From: Haliclystus octoradiatus
Lineage: Eukaryota; Cnidaria; Staurozoa; Stauromedusae; Haliclystidae
Reading direction: 5' to 3'
Assembly (NCBI GenBank): GCA_916610825.1
Contig: OU744451.1
Location: forward strand, 23,386,349-23,450,348
DNA: 64,000 nt
Shown: positions 1 through 13,400 of the stretch, in pieces
How positions within the stretch are numbered: the first letter of the stretch is position 1
Layout of the letters: each line of letters opens with the position of its first letter
The notes under the pieces: model-generated
Told to the model about the DNA's origin: nothing
The model's input: the letters and a program-made list of their open reading frames with translations, nothing else
The model's database searches: none
Translations under genes and position numbers: made by a program

Positions 1-256
1 AATTCTATTTGTAAAATAAGAAACTTGTTTCGATCGATGTGATTGGTTTTGAGCTTCAATGCCAAATCATCATAATCAACACAAGAAAAAATAAGAATAT
101 TCGAAAAAACACAATGGATCTTTCAATTCAAACTTGGTGTTGCAAATGACTAATGCGTTGAGTTTGATGGTTTGTCATGAATATATTGCCAAAGTAACTA
201 ACTATCAACCATAAGTATGAAAATGTATCTTCAAACCCCTTTGCGCTTTAACAATA

Positions 257-433
257 CAGTGAAACCTGTTACAACGGTCACCTCTATACAGCGACCACCT
301 GTCTATAATGGTCACTCTTGCAATGCCTAAAATAGTATTTTCTATTGAATCAAACCTGTATATTAAGGTCAGCTGTCTATAGTGGTCGATTTATCTACCT
401 CTCATAGCTGGCCTTTATATACAGTTTTCACTG
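257..433. mobile_element. MITE family R1, full copy, TA target site
   Basis: The ends are CAGTGAAACCTG and an imperfect inverted copy finishing CACTG, with TA on both sides. The interior has alternating 'ctataatggtcac' and 'tatagtggtc' motifs. Length is 177 bp, the same as the copy at 15903-16079. TA target sites and CAGT ends are typical of Tc1/mariner-derived MITEs. No transposase is present. Confidence 0.8.
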
Positions 434-576
434 TACACATATATGTCATTATGTCATACCTTTGTACTGTTTTTGAGTTTTTGAAGAAGCAAACTTGTAT
501 GTTTCTTTTGGTTGAGATCAAGGAAGATCACAGTAACTTGAGACTTTACTCGCTCAACACTTTTGATACATGTCCT

Positions 577-749
577 CAGTGTCCGACAAAAGGTTTAGTC
601 TTCCGGAATCTTGAAAAATATTGCCCGTTTTCTTCTGACTTTTTTGTTGAGGTTTGGCCTTTAAATCAGAAAATTTTCAATTTTCTTCTGAATTTGCTCT
701 AGCCCTCCGGGATCTAGGATCCCAGGATCCCCACTTTTGTCGGACCCTG
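577..749. mobile_element. MITE-like family R4, copy 1
   Basis: Begins CAGTGTCCGACAAAAGG and ends with the inverse ACTTTTGTCGGACCCTG. The interior has two 'ttttcttctga' blocks and 'gggatctaggatcccaggatcc'. A 174 bp relative lies at 18979-19152. Length is 173 bp. Confidence 0.75.
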
Positions 750-1049
750 CATGTCCTCTAAAAGCCTGGTTTCCATATGGCATTCTTGCCTGCATTCTTG
801 TCTGGGACATCTGCCTGGGTCACAACCATAGACATTTATTGGTATATTTTTATCGCTTCAATTTTACTGGATATCGTTAGTGTTTCCTATGTCATTTCAA
901 GGCTGAACTTATGCAAGGACGCAGGCAGAGACACATGCAAATTTGCTATATAGAAACCAGGCTAAAGCTAGAAGGCGAACTGAAATGTGAAAATAAACAC
1001 TCAAGCTCCTTAGAAGTTTAAGAATATTTAATTTGATTTGTTATTTTAG

Positions 1050-4000
1050 ACCTGCATCAAATGTTCTTGAAGATATTCTTGCTACAAACAGAAAGATTGT
1101 TGATTTAGCACAAATAGGTAGGAGTAAATTATCAAGAACTATGCCTTTATGCGGTCGCCCAAAACAATGGATTATCGACCAGTGGCGGCTCGTGATATAA
1201 ATTGTTGGTGGGGCAGGAGGGCTGGTGAGAGTGCCGAAGGCACCCACATTTTCTAGCAATTGATCTGATGCCAGTATGACGTTGTCATGGATATTTGTAA
1301 ATGACGCTTCTCACTTCAGTGAATAGGGCAAACTGTTTTCTGCCCCAAAACACTATTGTTTCGAGATAGTCGATCATGCGCACCAAGTGTTAAAGCCTCG
1401 AAAACAAAAGCATATTTGGGGCATAGAGAATTTTGCCCTAAGAATGCCAGACCATTGTCAGAAATAGAAAGGATATTGTGAAAATTTTGAATGAACCGCA
1501 ATGTCAACATGGTTATATAATAGGAGTCTAATGTCTATTCATTAGGCGAAGGGCTTTGTCTACATAGTCTGGCATGTGTCCTCGCAAAATAAAAAAGGTT
1601 TTGCTGAAAATGTTAGTTGTATGATAATATTTTATTTCTGACAAAATTTATGACTTTATTTTGTTTTACAAGCTAAATAATTACAAAGTTGAAAAGGAGT
1701 AATTTACAAAATTTATTTGTGGGTCGTTGCCCCGGTTTCCCCACTGTTAGAGCCGCCACTGAGCCACCTATTACCAGAGCCATCTATTGTTGTGACACTC
1801 TAAGCGCCCATTGGACAGATCAGATGACAGTTAGATGATTTTATTGTCGCAACCATTTCCAATTTGAACAAAGCCTGCGGAAATTTTATCATAAATTCGA
1901 AAAAACTTTTTGTTCAAAAGCAAAACCACCAATGGAACAGAAATGGCGATTTTTGAGCCTCAAAATTTGCATGTTCCACTTCTTATAAATAGATGGCTCT
2001 GGCAGACTCTGGTCGCATTTCAAGAGTGATTGTTACATACAACACTTTTCTATTGTTTTATTCATATGCGCCCTGAAGCACTGTCACTTACAAAGAGTTC
2101 CTGCTTAATAGGAGTGGTTGCTATGACGAGTTTGACTGTAGTTTAAATGTTCCCATTCTTATTTTAGCAAATCTACACAATTTGATATGTACATTAAACG
2201 AAAAAGACTTTGCTAGTTTCTGTCATATTCTGGCTGGCATAGTTGCTGATATAGATTTTTCTGAAGATAAAACCACACGTAAGTAGGAACAAAAATTGAC
2301 GGTAACTAAGTCGGCTATACTTACTAATAACAAATGTGTTATATTGTTTGTGTAACCAACTTTCTAAAATATGGAGTCATAATCGAACATAATCCTGCAA
2401 TTTGATTGATTGGTCCATGCATCTAGAAATTTAGAGGATAAACAATTCAACAGTGTTCAAATAATCCCACTTCAAAATTTCGCAATAAAATGTTGTCAGA
2501 GGTTCGATCAAACAAACGTTTCAACTAGTCAAGCTGATGTTGATGTTTTCTTGGATCTCACCACCTAGTGAAATTTGATACCAAAAATGCAAACAATTAA
2601 TACGGTTATCTTCTTTTGTTATGCTTAACAGAAAGCTGAATAAAAAATCAAAGCCTGTCCGAACCACATTTGGAACCATGTCTTACCCGCGTTGTTGGGT
2701 TGATCTAGGCTGAATTAAAACTAACTTTGATGTTGTCCAGTTGCAATACAAATATATAAATTGGATATCAAACAATAGAAATGCAACGCAACAGAGCATG
2801 TCGTAGAATAGCGTTTCCAAAAATTCCATTGATTGAAAAAGTCAAATGCTAGTAAATATTTTTCTTGCCTCAGAATTTCTTTTGGTGTCACTTAAGCTGG
2901 AAATTTTCACATTTGCTCAGGGATCGATAAACTGATAATTATTTTGAAAATACTGTAGTTGTTCTTTTATTGTCTCGCGTTGCCTTGTTATTTTCAAAGT
3001 TAAATAGTTCAGAACAATTTTCAACAGCTATTCTCTTGTATCATCATTACTCAGCTCACACTTAGAGAATCTTGTATTTATCTAATATGATATCATATTT
3101 GCAGTGAAACCTGTCTATAACAGCCAGCTATTATAGATACTTAGATAAATTGACCACCATACACAGGTGGCCTTTATATACAGGTGTTGATGCATGAGAC
3201 AATACTATTTTGGACATTGCAAGAATGACCATTATAAACAGGTGACTGCTGTATAGAGGTGACCATTATAACAGGTTTGACTGCGTAATACTGATGTATG
3301 TTCTCTTTTTTTTTCTAGTTGTTGCCCTTGACAAAGATGAAAAAGAGAGGTTACGAGAAAAATCTCTAGCTGATGCCAATCAAGCCTTACTATTATCATT
3401 ACCAGAATTTTTACCGAAATTAGTCAAACTTGCCAAGAAGCCATTGTGTAAGTAAATGTGTGAAGTGTAAGTGAATGAACAAACGAATTTTAAATGAACA
3501 CTAAATGGCCCAATAGAGTTGAAAAACGGAGAATGAAAGTTAAGTGACGCCATACTGTAAAAATTCAGGATGTCGTCTTGGAGAGAGATGATTTGGAGAG
3601 TGACAGGTTCGCCATAGCAAGAGCAGCATATACAGCAAGCATGTAGAAGTTAAACGCATTAAGCCAGCTGAGAGATGTTATGAACGCAGAGAGCAAGCAT
3701 TGAATATCAAGCATATAGATGTTATTGAAGCTTATTAGTTGTGCATATAAATATAAATAGAAGCATGTAAATAGATATCCCACCAACCAAGCACCTAACC
3801 CAGAGCTCATCATCGGATGAGTTTAAATGAACATTAAATGGCCCAATAGGGTTGACTCATAAAAAATTGAAAATCAAAGTTTTTACCTTGAATTGTTGTA
3901 TAATAAGGGCCTTGATTGCTTTAATTTTTGTTGTTGTTGATAAACAGATAAATATTTTTTGAGAAATATGCATTTGAATAAATGAGAATTTCAAAATCTT

Positions 4001-7000
4001 GAAAAACAGAGAATGAAAGTTAAGTGACGCCATACTGTAAAAATTCAACAAGTGATTGCGATAAGATCACCATAACTATTGAGCATTTGTTCGAAAAACA
4101 AAATGTTTGAAAATCGTGTTGTTGTTATGGCAAATGCAAATGCAGGATTTTAATAAGCTGGTCATGAACAATTCATGAAAGTTTCATGAAAGGGATCATA
4201 AAAACAGGTCATTTTTATTTCATAAACTTTTCATGATGGGTACGGCAAATATGGGGATCCTAGACCGTGTAAGGCTAGAGCAAAGTATTATAGACCAAAC
4301 TTCAACAAAAATAATAGGTTTGAAATTTCCTAGGATTCCAGAAGGCTAATCCATTTACCAGACATTGATTTAATGTGCCTTTTAGCAGTACGTGGATATG
4401 CCGTTCATGAATTATCCAGGACGTTTATGAACAGTTTATAAACCCATCAAGTTTTTCATAGGGCTATTTCTAATTTTAAGACCACAAATAAAATAATGTT
4501 TTTCGTGCTTTAATTTCTATAATTTTTTTTTCAATTGATTCGTTTTGTCTTACAGCTGGTTCACCAAGTATGCCTCCACGGGCTTATTTATCTCAGTTAC
4601 GAAATCTTCTTCTTGACGGTACTGTTATAATGTCGCATAATAATGATACACCGCCTGAAACCAACGATGAATGGCAGGCAATGTCAGCAGATATATGTAA
4701 GGATATGATGGTTTTTTATATTTATTTATATTTTACTACCGGTATAAATCTTATTACCATTAGCATTATAAAATTTATTATGATCAGGACCGACAAATTT
4801 AGGAATCCTAGATTCCGGAAGGTTATTTGTGAAATTCAAAAGAAAATTGATATTTTTAACGATTTATTGGTCAAACATCAACAAGAAAATTTGAGAAGAA
4901 AACTTTCATTGTCTCTAACATTCCAGAAGACTGAATTTTTTTTTTTGATTTTTGGATTTATCATCTATCCACAAACCGGGCAGCAACGTTGCAGCTTTTT
5001 TTCACCGGGGTGGTTGGTTAAATTGGTTACTATTTTAGCTTGTGTGCGTTTAATAGCCGGATGCCCTTCCTGACACCAACCTATAGTGCTCCGGCCAGGG
5101 ATTGAACCCGAGACCCTGTGGGCCGTGGTCCAATGCTCTAGCCACTACACCAAGGCTGCACATTGAACCTTTTGTCGCACCCTGATTACGATTCACTTAT
5201 TTACTTATATTATATTATTTTTTTTAACCCAATACAGATGTTATACTCATACTCTTTTGAAACTCAAGTTATTACTTTTTTCCATCAAAATCCATTCCGA
5301 ATAATCTAGATATCATTGGTTTCAGAAAATTTTTGAAATTAAATTCTTCTGTCTGAAATATACTTACTGCGTGGTACACTTTTCATCCCTACCAGAGGGG
5401 GGATATTAAACAAGTTCAACTGTAATTATAAGCAATTTGATTCCTTTAGTTTTGTATGCTTTCTAAGTAAGTAGAGTTTGATCGCAAATGTTGAAGCCTT
5501 CTGGTCTGCTTCAAGCTGAGCTCACACATCCCACATACAGTACTTATAAAGCTGGGCAGAAATGGCAGCGCAGAGTTTGTTTCAAAATTAATCAAATCAA
5601 CTATGATGCCTTTTGTTTTTCAGTTGGTAATGAAGATGACGAAGCTCCTAATTTTCAGTTAGAAGTATTATCAAGTCCTTCATTAGACTCACCTATGCCA
5701 TTACCTTTCAAAATTATACAAGAAGTAAGCTATGATTAATTTATTTTGTCTTGATTTTGAATTGTTTTATCAAACTTATAATAATCCTTCCAATGTTAAT
5801 CAAGCAAGGTAATCATGTGATGATAAAATGCACTTGTGCGATGAAAAGAGTGGATATTGATTGAAAGAAATAAATCCAAAATATATTTAGATAACGGTTT
5901 CACTTGTAAAAACATCTCAACTATTGCAATTAAGCATGCAACAGAACCCATGTTGAAGAAATTCACAATTTTCTAATTTTGAGTGAGAGCATTGCCTACA
6001 TTAATCAGAGTTTCGCGCGATAGTGCTCATCAGACAGTTAGTAAAAACCGTCTGATAGGAACTATTGTGTAAAGCTCCGAGTAACAGATACAGCATCTAA
6101 TCTTTGACTTTATTTGTATACTGCCTGTACATATCTGCATCAAGCACTGTACTGATGTTTTGCCACCAATAAAGTTGATTTTAAATTAAGGTACACATGA
6201 CACGAAAAAATGTTATCACAGATACGAGTAGCAGACACAAATACAAGGGTTTTTACTTGTTGAATTTACTTTTTTTGTCAGAAATGTGTCAATCATCCTC
6301 CGCGGCCTGCGGTTTGGACTGTGCACCCGCTGTTTTACGTACACATAACCTCCATTTGTGAAAGATGTCTGTCAGGTGTTTGAGCCTTTTTCTACAGACA
6401 AACGCTATTCCAACTAGTAAATGTCCTTGTATCTGTTATTCGGTTAAATGAATTCGCTTTAAGTAGAAAAGGTGTCCCAAAGGTGTATCCATAGCTGACT
6501 CGGACGTTACAAACTTTTAATTCGGCGGGAATTGGAATTGTCCATTTTCCTATAGTAAGCCCTCTTGTCATTCTTACTATCGTTCTGGTTTTGAATAGAG
6601 TGAATGATCGAAAATAGGATAGATTCAACATTAAATATATTCACTTATACGGGTTCAAACTAAGAAATCATTGTGACCATTCTTCATCATTTAGCTTCAG
6701 CTACTGGAATATGTGATAACATTTTTCTGTGTCATGTGTACTTTAAATGTAAACTACAACAATAGTGTATTTATGTGATAGATAGAAAACCTCTGGTGAT
6801 TTTGATTCCAACATAAGTTTAGTGAAATTTATATCCCCAGCCGCCAAAAAGTTATGTTTATTTTTTTAACAAATAACAGGAATCTGTGAGGAATCGACTT
6901 ACTTGCAGATTTACTAGTACCAACGCATTATCTACCATTTCATTAAGCCATACCTTGTTTAATAGTAGTTTTATACCTCAACTAATTTAACCTCATTTAA

Positions 7001-10000
7001 AACATGCTAAATTGCAATAAAAATAGTCGGTGTTAAACCTCGGCCAAGTGACATTTCTTATTTTGTCAACATTGATAGGATTTAATCCTACTGATGTTGT
7101 TGTTTTTGCCAACAACTTGGGGGTGGTCAAATGACTTTTTATTTCGTTTACATTCATAGGATTTTGTTGAATTTTCTATTGTCAATAGCGGTGATATTTT
7201 TAAGGATGGTGATGTCAGGCAATGTCGTTGTTGACCAATCAGAAGAAGGCTTATATTTCACAAATTCTACTGATTTTGGCGAAAAATAAAAAGTCATTTG
7301 GCCACTTCGCCAACATCGATAGGATTTCTTTGAGAACGATAGATTTTAGATTTTAACAAAATCCTACCAATATTGGCGAAATGTTTGAACGTCTTCAAAA
7401 CACAAAAAAAGAGAAATTCAACATGAGCCAACAAAATCTGTAAAAAGTAATTTGGCTGTTGCTTTATGTCTGTGCATCTTTATTGTATAGAATAAGTTTT
7501 ATTCATGATTTTATTACATATTTTCGAAATTTTAATTCTGTGCATCAATTTTCCGTAAGCTGCTTTATAATTTTTAATCCACGCACATCTCTATCCTGTT
7601 ATAGTTTTGAAATTGTATTATATTGTTTTACGTTTTCTAACTTGATTCAATGATTTGTTGCAGGTAATGTACAAAGTTGAAGTGTTATACATTTTGACAT
7701 TATTTCTCACTGGTAAATATAAAAAAGATGTAAGTGGCCTAGCGTAGTGATATCTGAACTGTTAGGTGTTCAAATTACATTATACCAAAGTAATCCAGCA
7801 TACCAGGGTGTTTCTAGCCATGCAAAATCACTTGGTTTAGAACATGGGATTCGATTAATTTGATTAGTTTAGAGCTTTTCTCCAATTGCTATCAGCACGA
7901 AAATAAAAACCTATTTGAAAATGTTATTAACCCAATCAATCCTGTGATCCACTCTTGATGCCGCAAATTGAATTTTGCAAACCATCAATACTAGGGTAGG
8001 AAAGCCATGTAAAAGTTTATAAGCACCACAACGTTATAACCATTAAATTTTTACACCATAACTTTATGGATCACTAAAGGGAATTCTGGCATAAAAATTC
8101 GAGGATGAATATCACCCGTCGCGCCTACGGCTTATGATTTTCCAATGTTTTCTTGTTTTCTACTTACGTGTCTCTCGTGCGCTATAAAGTGATGTATCAT
8201 AAAAAATGGCCGCCAGTTGCTTAACAGACATACAGTCGAACTTGCTTCATATCCCCCCCTCTGGTACGGATGAAAAGTGGGATATTAAGCAAGGTAGGAT
8301 TATGAGAGTTTGTATGGATAATGGAATATAGAAATCAGATTTACGTGGGGATATTAAGCAAGGTAGGATTATGAGAGTTTGTATGGATAATGGAATATAG
8401 AAATCAGATTTACGTGGGGATATTAAGCAAGGTAGGATTATGAGAGTTTGTATGGATAATGGAATATAGAAATCAGATTTACGTGGGGATATTAAGCAAG
8501 GTGGGACATTAAAAGAGGGATATTAACCGAGTTCGACCGTAGTAGTAATAAAAATGTTCCATGCCACCCTGTGGAGAAGTTGCGTCAAGGACATGTATTT
8601 GTAAATTGTATAGGTAGTATCTTACACTAATGAAAAGATTCATGACATGGGTTATGTTTTCCGATTTTTTGTCAGCCATATTTGACGGAGTTTTATGCAG
8701 CTCTATGTGTGGCAAATATATCAATCATATCAGGGATAATGAATTCTTATATGTGACCATTTATACTAGGTGTACCATGCATTCATATACACTAGCAATC
8801 TGTTTTGTTATGAGTTTTAAATAATTTTGATTTGTTATGATTTTTAGGTCCAAATCAAACTTGGTGACTCAAAGTTAATTCCAAATCTTTCCGACATGTT
8901 TGATAAATTCAAATGGCATACATCAACGTATTATACTTTATTTATTACTATTTGTGCAGTTCATTGTGTAATTTGTATGCGTAGTTGTAACTAATTGATG
9001 GCTATTTAAACTATTAAGCTGGAATATACTGAATCACTATCGAAAACATACTAGAATGAGATTGAGTACTGAAACCATACTGAAATTCACCACACACTTT
9101 AATCTAGATTCTTCTCATTCTACTGAAAAATTACTGAAACACACCTTAAAATTTGAAAGGTACTGAAAAGTGTCAAGTTCAGTAACCCATTCAATAAGTT
9201 TTAGTATATTTTCAGCAAGTTTCCAGTTTTTCAAATTCGTAGTGTTATCCGATATGGAACAGGTTTGAGGGCTCTATAGCGTTCTATTAATATAAGCGGT
9301 GCGTAGTCGCTATCAAATCACAAACTGCTACTGCGATGTGTGACTTTTAAATTTTCTTTTTTTGTCGCATTACCTTGAGTGTTGATAGAATGTTATACTA
9401 CTGCCTGTATTACTAAGTTCCATGTCGCATTTATGAAATTAAAAACCTCAATTATTCGACCAAATTAATTCAAATTAAATAATTCGTATTTACTAATCAT
9501 TGAATGATATTCGAAGTGTACAACAGTCAATGTGTTTGAATCTGTATTCGATTAATTTGAATCACGACATAGACATGGAAAACTAATATGTACCCCTGCA
9601 AAAAAAGTTCAGGAGTTCATGAACTGTTCATGAACTCCTGAACTGTTTTTCGCAGGGGTATAGCCCGCAAATGATCTGTACAGCTCGAAAGTTAATCTGT
9701 TTGCTTCATCAAATATTTGCTGAGTTTATGAACTTCATGAACAGTCCATGCACCTTACTAGCATTCATGAACTGTTCACGGACACCTTATAAACAGTTCA
9801 TAAACTGCCAAATGAAGTTTACAAAAATTCATAAACTGTTCATGAACACCTTTTAATCAATTCATGAACAGTTAATGAACTTTATGGGCATTCATGAACT
9901 GTTCACAAACACCTTATAAACAGTTCACGGACAGTTAATGAAGTTTAAGAACATTCATGAAATACTTTATGAACGTTAAATGGCATGTTTTCATGGATTG

Positions 10001-10423
10001 TGTCTTTGTTATGAACAGTTCATTAGTCAGTGGTGAAAGGAGTCTGCAAAATCTGTTTTGAAATTTCACAATACTGAATATTATTATCGCCATTTTGTAC
10101 CTTTTTCAGAAGTATTATTTCTTACTAAATATCAAGTCTTTCCATGCCATAAAATAACTTCATCTCTTGTTACCAAGTAGGTCTATTTTTAAATGTTAAC
10201 AATATAAATATATTTTTGTTGTAGTGATCAATTTCCACGACGTGTTCACAGTGAAGGAGAAAACTGCGATTGTACTCCTGTAAGTTGAATTGTAATTGGT
10301 ATCAATATTGTCTCTTATGAAACAACGCGTTAATGTTAGGATGTGTTCTTAATTATGATCGGCCAGTTTTATGAGAATCTCAAGCTACAATTCCATAACG
10401 TGGTTTCTTAGAAACAATAAAAA

Positions 10424-10479
<56 letters not shown>

Positions 10480-13400
10480 ATAGTAGTATAGACAGTCACA
10501 TTGTAGGAATGTGCCGTCCCTCTTACGCCTTACATATTTGCTACACACAAAAAACGCCACAAATCACTGTCAGACATAGCTGACAACGAAACTTGTAAAT
10601 AAGGCTATGGCTATACGGCGTATTTTGAGCGAAAATAATGCAGGCATATTTAATGCATTATTTACGCCTCGAAATACGCCTTTCGAGATGTTTGAAAACT
10701 TGAAGCGCGCTAAACAGGCGGAAATAAATCAAATTTTCTGATTAGTGCGTTTTACACAAACAAACTATTGTTCTCTACGCCATGACACTAGATATTTGTT
10801 TTCATCATGAGGCAATATGATATCGTAAGTTTATTCAAAAATTATTTTTTGAAAGTCGTGGAAGGAAGTCGTTCGCTTTTTCTGTGATTGTTACAAGCCA
10901 TGTTCAAGATAATAATCAACATACAGAAGCAATTAACATGCTGTTCAAGAATACCCATTGGAAACAAAAGTTACAAACTTAGCTTTGCGATAATGTCGAG
11001 AAGAGGTTGCATTCAAGTAACTATGAACTATGATTTTTTATTTAACTAGAATCAAAATGTGAATGTTTTGATTATTGCATTCTCAAGTACATGTTTTCCA
11101 ATGATATATGAAATAAAAATTTAATTTATTGATAAAAGAGAATGAACAGTTTGTTGTACTTCGACCTCTGCTCATTTGTATTTGTTGTTCATTGAATCCT
11201 TTCCATGCCATCACTGGCATACTCGCTGGGAGTTGCTATGCGTTGCTATGCTGTTGCCATGCAACTGCGTCTAAACGAGACAAATTGAATGTCTAAACCC
11301 CTGTCTTTATTGAAATAATTTACGAATAATTAAGGATTATTATAGGATTACCAAGGATTGCGTTTTATAGTTCAAAGGTGTATTGAGAGGTGTCGAAGGC
11401 GTATTTGCATTTAAATACGCCTAGCCAAGGCGTATTTTGGCATTTTAACCGGTTAAAATGCAGCAGGCGTATTTAATGCGCGCTATAAGGCGCTCTCCAG
11501 CCGTATTTCAGGTGTAAATAATGCTCGAATTAAATACGCCTGTATTATTTTCGCTCAAAATACGCCGTATAGCCATAGCCTAACACAATTCACGATACAA
11601 AACATTATTGAAAGATACTCCTCTCCCATAGCCCCGTCGAAACATCTAAAAATAAAAATAATAAGCAACAAAGCCATGGAAGGATACAATTGAACACAGA
11701 TATGAATTATCAACACAACCACAATTCAGCCATAGCGAATCGATTGGCATATCTATGTAATAAAACGGACTTTGACTACTACCATGTCGTGAAATAAATA
11801 ATGAGAAGGAAGAGGTTCCAACCCAATTATTGCACTGGGTGTGGATTTGCAAATACTTGAAAGGTGAATTTTTTGCAACGGTTTGTCAATTTCAGATGCC
11901 TTTCTCTAGGCTTCATTTAAAACTGGAAACGTTGAATGCTGTAATCTCACAGTCAATCGATTTGCTCATATTTATTGTAAAGAATTCTGTATTCCAAACA
12001 TTCGAAATCGGTAATGGCTGATTAGTTTTTTCCTTGTATCTTATTTTCTTCTTATTTTCTCTTCAACAGGAGAGTGCATTGAAGATCCAATTCTTACGAT
12101 TTATTCACAGTTTCTGTGATCACAGCGAGTAAGTAATAAAAGCAGTGTAAAATTGCTACTTTAAATATCACAATCGACTTAACAACACTAAATTTTCAAA
12201 ACCCGCTTCTTTCAAATTTAACTAATTTTTATTCTGAGCCCATGCATGTGTATTACTGATTTCTCTGACAAATACAATAGCAATACAACATTGAACAAAA
12301 CTTTTATTATATAATTTACAGGAGGCGACATCTTGTCTTAACAACATCTGAAGTGGAAGAGTTACACGGATTATGTGGTGAGATGGATATACTCAAACCA
12401 AGTTGTAATTCTTTCTTTGCAGCTACTCATTCTTCAATTACATACTGTAATAGATTATTACTACATCCTAAAATCGATTATTACCAAGTCGATAGTTTAC
12501 AAGTGGCGAACGACAGAAATTTTCATGTGACAAGTCTGTTTTATCTCTGACAGATGTTTTTTATGGTTTGAAACAGTGTTTTCATGGGAGGCTAAAAGGG
12601 CTCGACTGTCTCTTAAGACTTATAGAACAGCTAAGAGGGGTCTTGATTGAGCATAAACATGGCTTAATAGATACATGTGGTCGTTGTATAGAGGTGACTG
12701 TTATAACAGGTTTGACTGTATCAGTTTTATTAGTTTGAATTGGAGTTTCAATTAAAATTATCCTTAATTCAAATTTGTTTAAATTTTATTCAAAATGATT
12801 TATAATTATAACATTTCCGTTCAGCTCCATCTGAAGAATCCTAAATTTGTGATCTTTAAATTTCAAATTAATATTTCATTTTACAAATTTGACATTCTGG
12901 GAGACCACTAAGAAAGCTACAACAAACTCTCCTGTGACTCATTCATTCAATCTCACTTCATGCCTATCTCCCAATATCACATATGCAAGAATGTTACAAT
13001 GAAGCACGACCGCCCTTTGCATCGACCGTTCAGTTGATGTAGTTACATATTCCTAGACTGGAAAACTTACTTTGGTCAAATAAAATCTAGTTAATTAGTT
13101 AATCTGAACTGATTCTTGTTTTCTGATATCATAGAGAAAAATAATCTGGAGAAACCAGCTTCACTTGACAAATGCAAAAGGTATGGTTCAATACACTGCT
13201 GTAGTTGACTATCTTCATTCCCAATTGATCCCCAGGGGGGCTCAATAAGGCCCCTATAATATATTTTTCGCAGCTGAACATTATATTCTGTCTATTCTGT
13301 CTAATAAACCACACCTTGCTGGACAGTTTAGAAAACGTGACCGACCCAAAGGCAAGACATTTTGTCGCTGACCCTTTGAATCGTTATCGTATTGTTTTAA

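Larger units (their letters stand above)
1..1049. other. Intron of TRPC4AP, no exon seen
   Basis: No stretch resembles the part of TRPC4AP expected before the exon at 1050. The region holds a 177 bp MITE at 257-433 and a second family at 577-749. The 106-residue open frame at 382-702 is built from these two repeats and is not a gene. Confidence 0.6.

Noticed and set aside
382-702. 106-residue open frame near the left edge
   Set aside because: Lies across R1 and R4 repeat copies in an intron; no family resemblance.
4570-5073. 167-residue open frame
   Set aside because: Real exon ends at the donor after 4696. The remainder is intron with an R4 element and a SINE.
12353-12550. 65-residue open frame as a longer TRPC4AP exon
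   Set aside because: Only the first part is coding. A GTGAG donor at 12378 with the microexon at 13135 gives the correct phase and an alignment of equal length to the human segment.
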